From the NCBI RefSeq assembly GCF_002023715.1, contig NZ_MAHX01000008.1:1-64000 (forward strand): a stretch of DNA of 64,000 nt, written 5' to 3'. Source of the DNA: Elizabethkingia occulta (GTDB taxonomy: Bacteria > Bacteroidota > Bacteroidia > Flavobacteriales > Weeksellaceae). Below are positions 61,424 to 64,000 of this stretch, piece by piece (the stretch's first letter is position 1; each line of letters begins with the position of its first letter). The notes below the pieces were generated by a model. It did not search any database and was not told where the DNA came from. It was given only the letters and a program-made list of their open reading frames with translations. Both the position numbers and the translations under genes were made by a program.

Positions 61424-64000
61424 ATGGATGCCATGAAAGTATTTAAAATCCCTGTCTCGGTGGCTTATTTTACAAGCCGGTGGCTATTAATTGGAGCAAT
61501 ATCGGCCTCACCAATATTGTTTGCCCAAAAGAAAGACAGTTTAAAAGAGAAGTCCATAGACGAGGTTGTCGTTGTGGGATACGGAACACAGAAAAAGAGT
61601 AAAGTATCGGGTGCTGTTTCAGAGGCATCATTGGATAAGCTTACTTCCAGATCTTTGTCCGGTGTAGGTGAAGTACTTCAGGGTAAAGCACCGGGAGTAA
61701 CAGTGGTAAATGAAGGGGGAGATCCCAATGGTTCGCCAAAGGTTAATATTCGTGGTTTAGGGGGGATTAACGGAGAGACTCCTCTTTACGTTGTAGATGG
61801 TGTTGTATTTAATGGTACACCAGCTATTAACCCTAACGATATTCAGGATATATCCGTACTTAAAGATGCTTCTGCAGCAATCTACGGAGCCAGATCTTCA
61901 GGTGGTGTTATTCTTATTACAACCAAGAAAGGTAAAAAAGGTAATATTACCGTAGATTTTGATGTTAAGTTTGGTGTAAACCAGGCTTGGAGACTAAAAG
62001 AATCTTTAAATGCAGCGGAGTTTCAGGATGTAATGTATAAGGCTTATGAAAATGCCGGTAAACTTAACAGCTTGCCTTTAGCTTTCAATGCAGAGAAATA
62101 TCCTGACGGTAGAGTAACGAGAACAGACTGGATGAAAGAAATTTTCCGTACCGGAACAATCCAGGAGTACAACGTTAATCTAAGTGGAGGAAACGATAAG
62201 TCCAGATTTTTTGTGGGAATGAATCACAGAAACCTGGAAGGTATCTTACTAAATACACAGGCAAAAAGATACAACTTCAGAGTAAATTCTGAACATAAAG
62301 TAAAAGACTGGTTAACTATCGGGGAGAACATGTACTATAATTACTCCGACGGAAATACAGCAGACACTAAGAATGGTTATACAGGTGCAGTAGTAGCAGC
62401 GATGTATTACCCACCGAATGTTCCGGTATATACACCTACAGGAGCATTTTCCGGTTTACCGATTGATGTTGCCGGAGGTTACGGGGATATGATTAATCCG
62501 GTAGCTTACCTTAAAAGGATTAGTATAAAAAATCCTACACACGAAATTTTAATCAATCCTTATGCAGAAGTTACTTTAGCTAAAAATTTAAAGTTCAGAT
62601 CCAACTTCTCTCAGACGTTCAGAATCGGAACGATTAAAAACTTTACATCCAGAGTACTGGAAATAGGGAAGATATTTGATACCAATAATTTAGAATATCA
62701 GTCTAATAACTCTTCTACCTCTCTTGCAGAGCAGCTTCTTACCTATAAATTTTCTGTGGGTAAACATAATTTCGATTTCTTAGCTGGTTTTACTTTCCAG
62801 AAGACAATTGATGAAGGTTTCATGGCCAGAGCTTATGATTTCAGAAGTGAAGCAGAAGTTTTCCGTTATCTTCAGAATACAGCGGATAACAACAAAGATC
62901 TGTCCAGTTATAGATATCAGCAGGCTTTAGTTTCTTATCTGGCAAGGATTAACTACGATTATGCTGGTAAATATATCATCAGTTTATTAGGAAGAAGAGA
63001 TGGGTCTTCATTAGTTGCCAAACAAAACAGATTTGCCAATTATTATGCACTTTCAGGTGCATGGGTAATGTCTAAGGAAAACTTTATGCAGGATATCGAA
63101 TGGCTTTCCAATCTTAAACTTAGAGGAAGTTATGGTATTCTGGGTAACCTTGGCGGGATTTCTTCACAGGCAGTAAATCCGTTAATGATAAGAGATAATA
63201 ATATTATTTTCGGACAGGATCCTTCCCAGAACATTGCTTACTATGCTACAACACGTCCTAATCCAAACTTAAAATGGGGAAAATCTGAACAAACCAATTT
63301 CGGATTGGACGCTTCATTCCTGAACAACAGCCTTTCCTTACAGTTCGATTATTTCATTAAAAACTCCAAGGATCAGATTTTTAATGTAAGCCTTCCAAGT
63401 ACAGCAACTTATACGAATCAGTATATCAATGCCGGATTATTCCAGGATAAAGGTTACGAATTAGGAATTAATTACAACAGCAAAAATACCGGAGATTTCA
63501 GTTACTCGATAGGTGCTACTTTCAGTCAGCTAAAAAATACAGTTAAACAACTGGCAGATGTAAACGAAATCTTTATTAATGATAATGCTGTAAGAGGAGT
63601 ATTGAAGCCTACGCGTATACGAGTAGGAGAGTCACTTTATTCTTATTACGGATATAAGACAGATGGTATTTTCCGTTCACAGGAAGAAATTAATAATTAT
63701 AAAGATGCTAATGGTGCTCTTATCCAGCCTAATGCAAAGCCGGGTGATATTAAGTTTCTGAAAAAAGAAGGAAATACCGGAACCCTTAGCAACAATGATT
63801 TTGTAAACCTTGGGAATCCATATCCTAAATTCTCTTATGGATTGTCTTATAATATGACCTGGAAAAACTTTGACCTGAATGTATTCTTCCAGGGAGTATA
63901 CGGGAATAAAATATTCAACGGTCTGAAATTTATTTCATTAAACCCGGGCGGAACAGGACAGAATTATAACATGGACAGAGATATTCTGAATGCATGGACT
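61424..64000 (+). CDS. SusC/RagA-type TonB-dependent receptor (partial, runs off window)
   Basis: 859 residues visible and still open at the last base. ATG at 61424 (or 61433). Signal peptide around W-L-L-I-G-A-I-S-A-S-P-I-L-F-A-Q, followed at once by the SusC signature S-I-D-E-V-V-V-V-G-Y-G-T-Q-K-K, plug with LQGKAPGVTVVNEGG, L-Y-V-V-D-G and D-I-S-V-L-K-D-A-S-A-A-I-Y-G-A-R-S-S-G-G-V. No N-terminal carboxypeptidase-like domain. A TAATTTTG -7 box lies at 61402-61409. It imports oligosaccharides or peptides with a SusD lipoprotein that would be expected just beyond the window. Confidence 0.9.
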   Translation, partial: MDAMKVFKIPVSVAYFTSRWLLIGAISASPILFAQKKDSLKEKSIDEVVVVGYGTQKKSKVSGAVSEASLDKLTSRSLSGVGEVLQGKAPGVTVVNEGGDPNGSPKVNIRGLGGINGETPLYVVDGVVFNGTPAINPNDIQDISVLKDASAAIYGARSSGGVILITTKKGKKGNITVDFDVKFGVNQAWRLKESLNAAEFQDVMYKAYENAGKLNSLPLAFNAEKYPDGRVTRTDWMKEIFRTGTIQEYNVNLSGGNDKSRFFVGMNHRNLEGILLNTQAKRYNFRVNSEHKVKDWLTIGENMYYNYSDGNTADTKNGYTGAVVAAMYYPPNVPVYTPTGAFSGLPIDVAGGYGDMINPVAYLKRISIKNPTHEILINPYAEVTLAKNLKFRSNFSQTFRIGTIKNFTSRVLEIGKIFDTNNLEYQSNNSSTSLAEQLLTYKFSVGKHNFDFLAGFTFQKTIDEGFMARAYDFRSEAEVFRYLQNTADNNKDLSSYRYQQALVSYLARINYDYAGKYIISLLGRRDGSSLVAKQNRFANYYALSGAWVMSKENFMQDIEWLSNLKLRGSYGILGNLGGISSQAVNPLMIRDNNIIFGQDPSQNIAYYATTRPNPNLKWGKSEQTNFGLDASFLNNSLSLQFDYFIKNSKDQIFNVSLPSTATYTNQYINAGLFQDKGYELGINYNSKNTGDFSYSIGATFSQLKNTVKQLADVNEIFINDNAVRGVLKPTRIRVGESLYSYYGYKTDGIFRSQEEINNYKDANGALIQPNAKPGDIKFLKKEGNTGTLSNNDFVNLGNPYPKFSYGLSYNMTWKNFDLNVFFQGVYGNKIFNGLKFISLNPGGTGQNYNMDRDILNAWT

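Overview
The window is AT-rich and reads as a chromosomal segment of a Flavobacteriia member of the Elizabethkingia/Chryseobacterium type. The evidence is TonB-dependent receptors of the SusC class, GLPGLI-family proteins, a FISUMP domain, TAnnTTTG -7 promoter elements with a TTG near -33, and near-absence of Shine-Dalgarno sequences. The genus is inferred; no rRNA or tRNA gene was seen to fix it. Most of the window is ordinary chromosome: rpsA, rplS, lpd, hisS, ssb, tex, an ammonium transporter, and the complete glycerol operon.

Layout. 1-1348: a complete IS3-family element whose left terminal repeat is the first base of the window, with an A AAA AAG frameshift site. 1390-4880: DbpA-like helicase and rpsA with a structured leader. 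4940-7410: a hairpin-rich intergenic repeat and a secreted M60-like peptidase fused to a FISUMP domain. 7640-15200: transporters (DMT, Amt, two MFS), an alpha/beta hydrolase, an AraC regulator, a Nudix hydrolase, and a heptanucleotide repeat. 15290-16830: rplS, then a two-gene unit of a Cys-rich double-glycine-leader peptide followed by a GLPGLI protein. 17170-22200: exported GH65-like glycosidase, acidic-tailed XRE regulator, a gene-free stretch of about 0.8 kb, TerC protein. 22210-27300: M14 carboxypeptidase, P-loop kinase, lpd, VOC protein, CvfB-like protein. 27350-33700: a trehalose locus (divergent AraC regulator, MFS transporter, cytoplasmic trehalase, TonB-dependent receptor). 33850-37070: small envelope proteins, a Crp-type regulator, a RelE/ParE toxin-antitoxin pair. 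37240-46800: Tex, second GLPGLI protein, PoxB-like enzyme, YoaK/Usp pair, two-component system. 47050-55450: ssb, hisS, small membrane proteins, lipid kinase, an HxlR/OYE/FrnE redox cluster, exported C1 peptidase. 55630-61220: glpD-glpK-glpF plus a predicted outer-membrane barrel, with divergent glpR. 61424-64000: start of a SusC-type receptor that runs off the window.

How the genes work together. The clearest functional units are (i) trehalose import and cleavage, where receptor, permease and trehalase would take the sugar from outside to cytoplasmic glucose under an AraC regulator with a perfect 9-bp inverted repeat between the divergent genes; (ii) glycerol import and oxidation under GlpR, whose operon ends in an unassigned barrel that could be the outer-membrane route; (iii) HxlR-controlled ene-reductase plus DsbA/FrnE-type oxidoreductase, a typical electrophile/thiol-stress set; and (iv) the peptide/GLPGLI unit, the least explained part of the window and the best candidate for something undescribed. 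Several genes have a TTG upstream of the likely ATG that is really the tail of a promoter -7 element; starts were moved accordingly.
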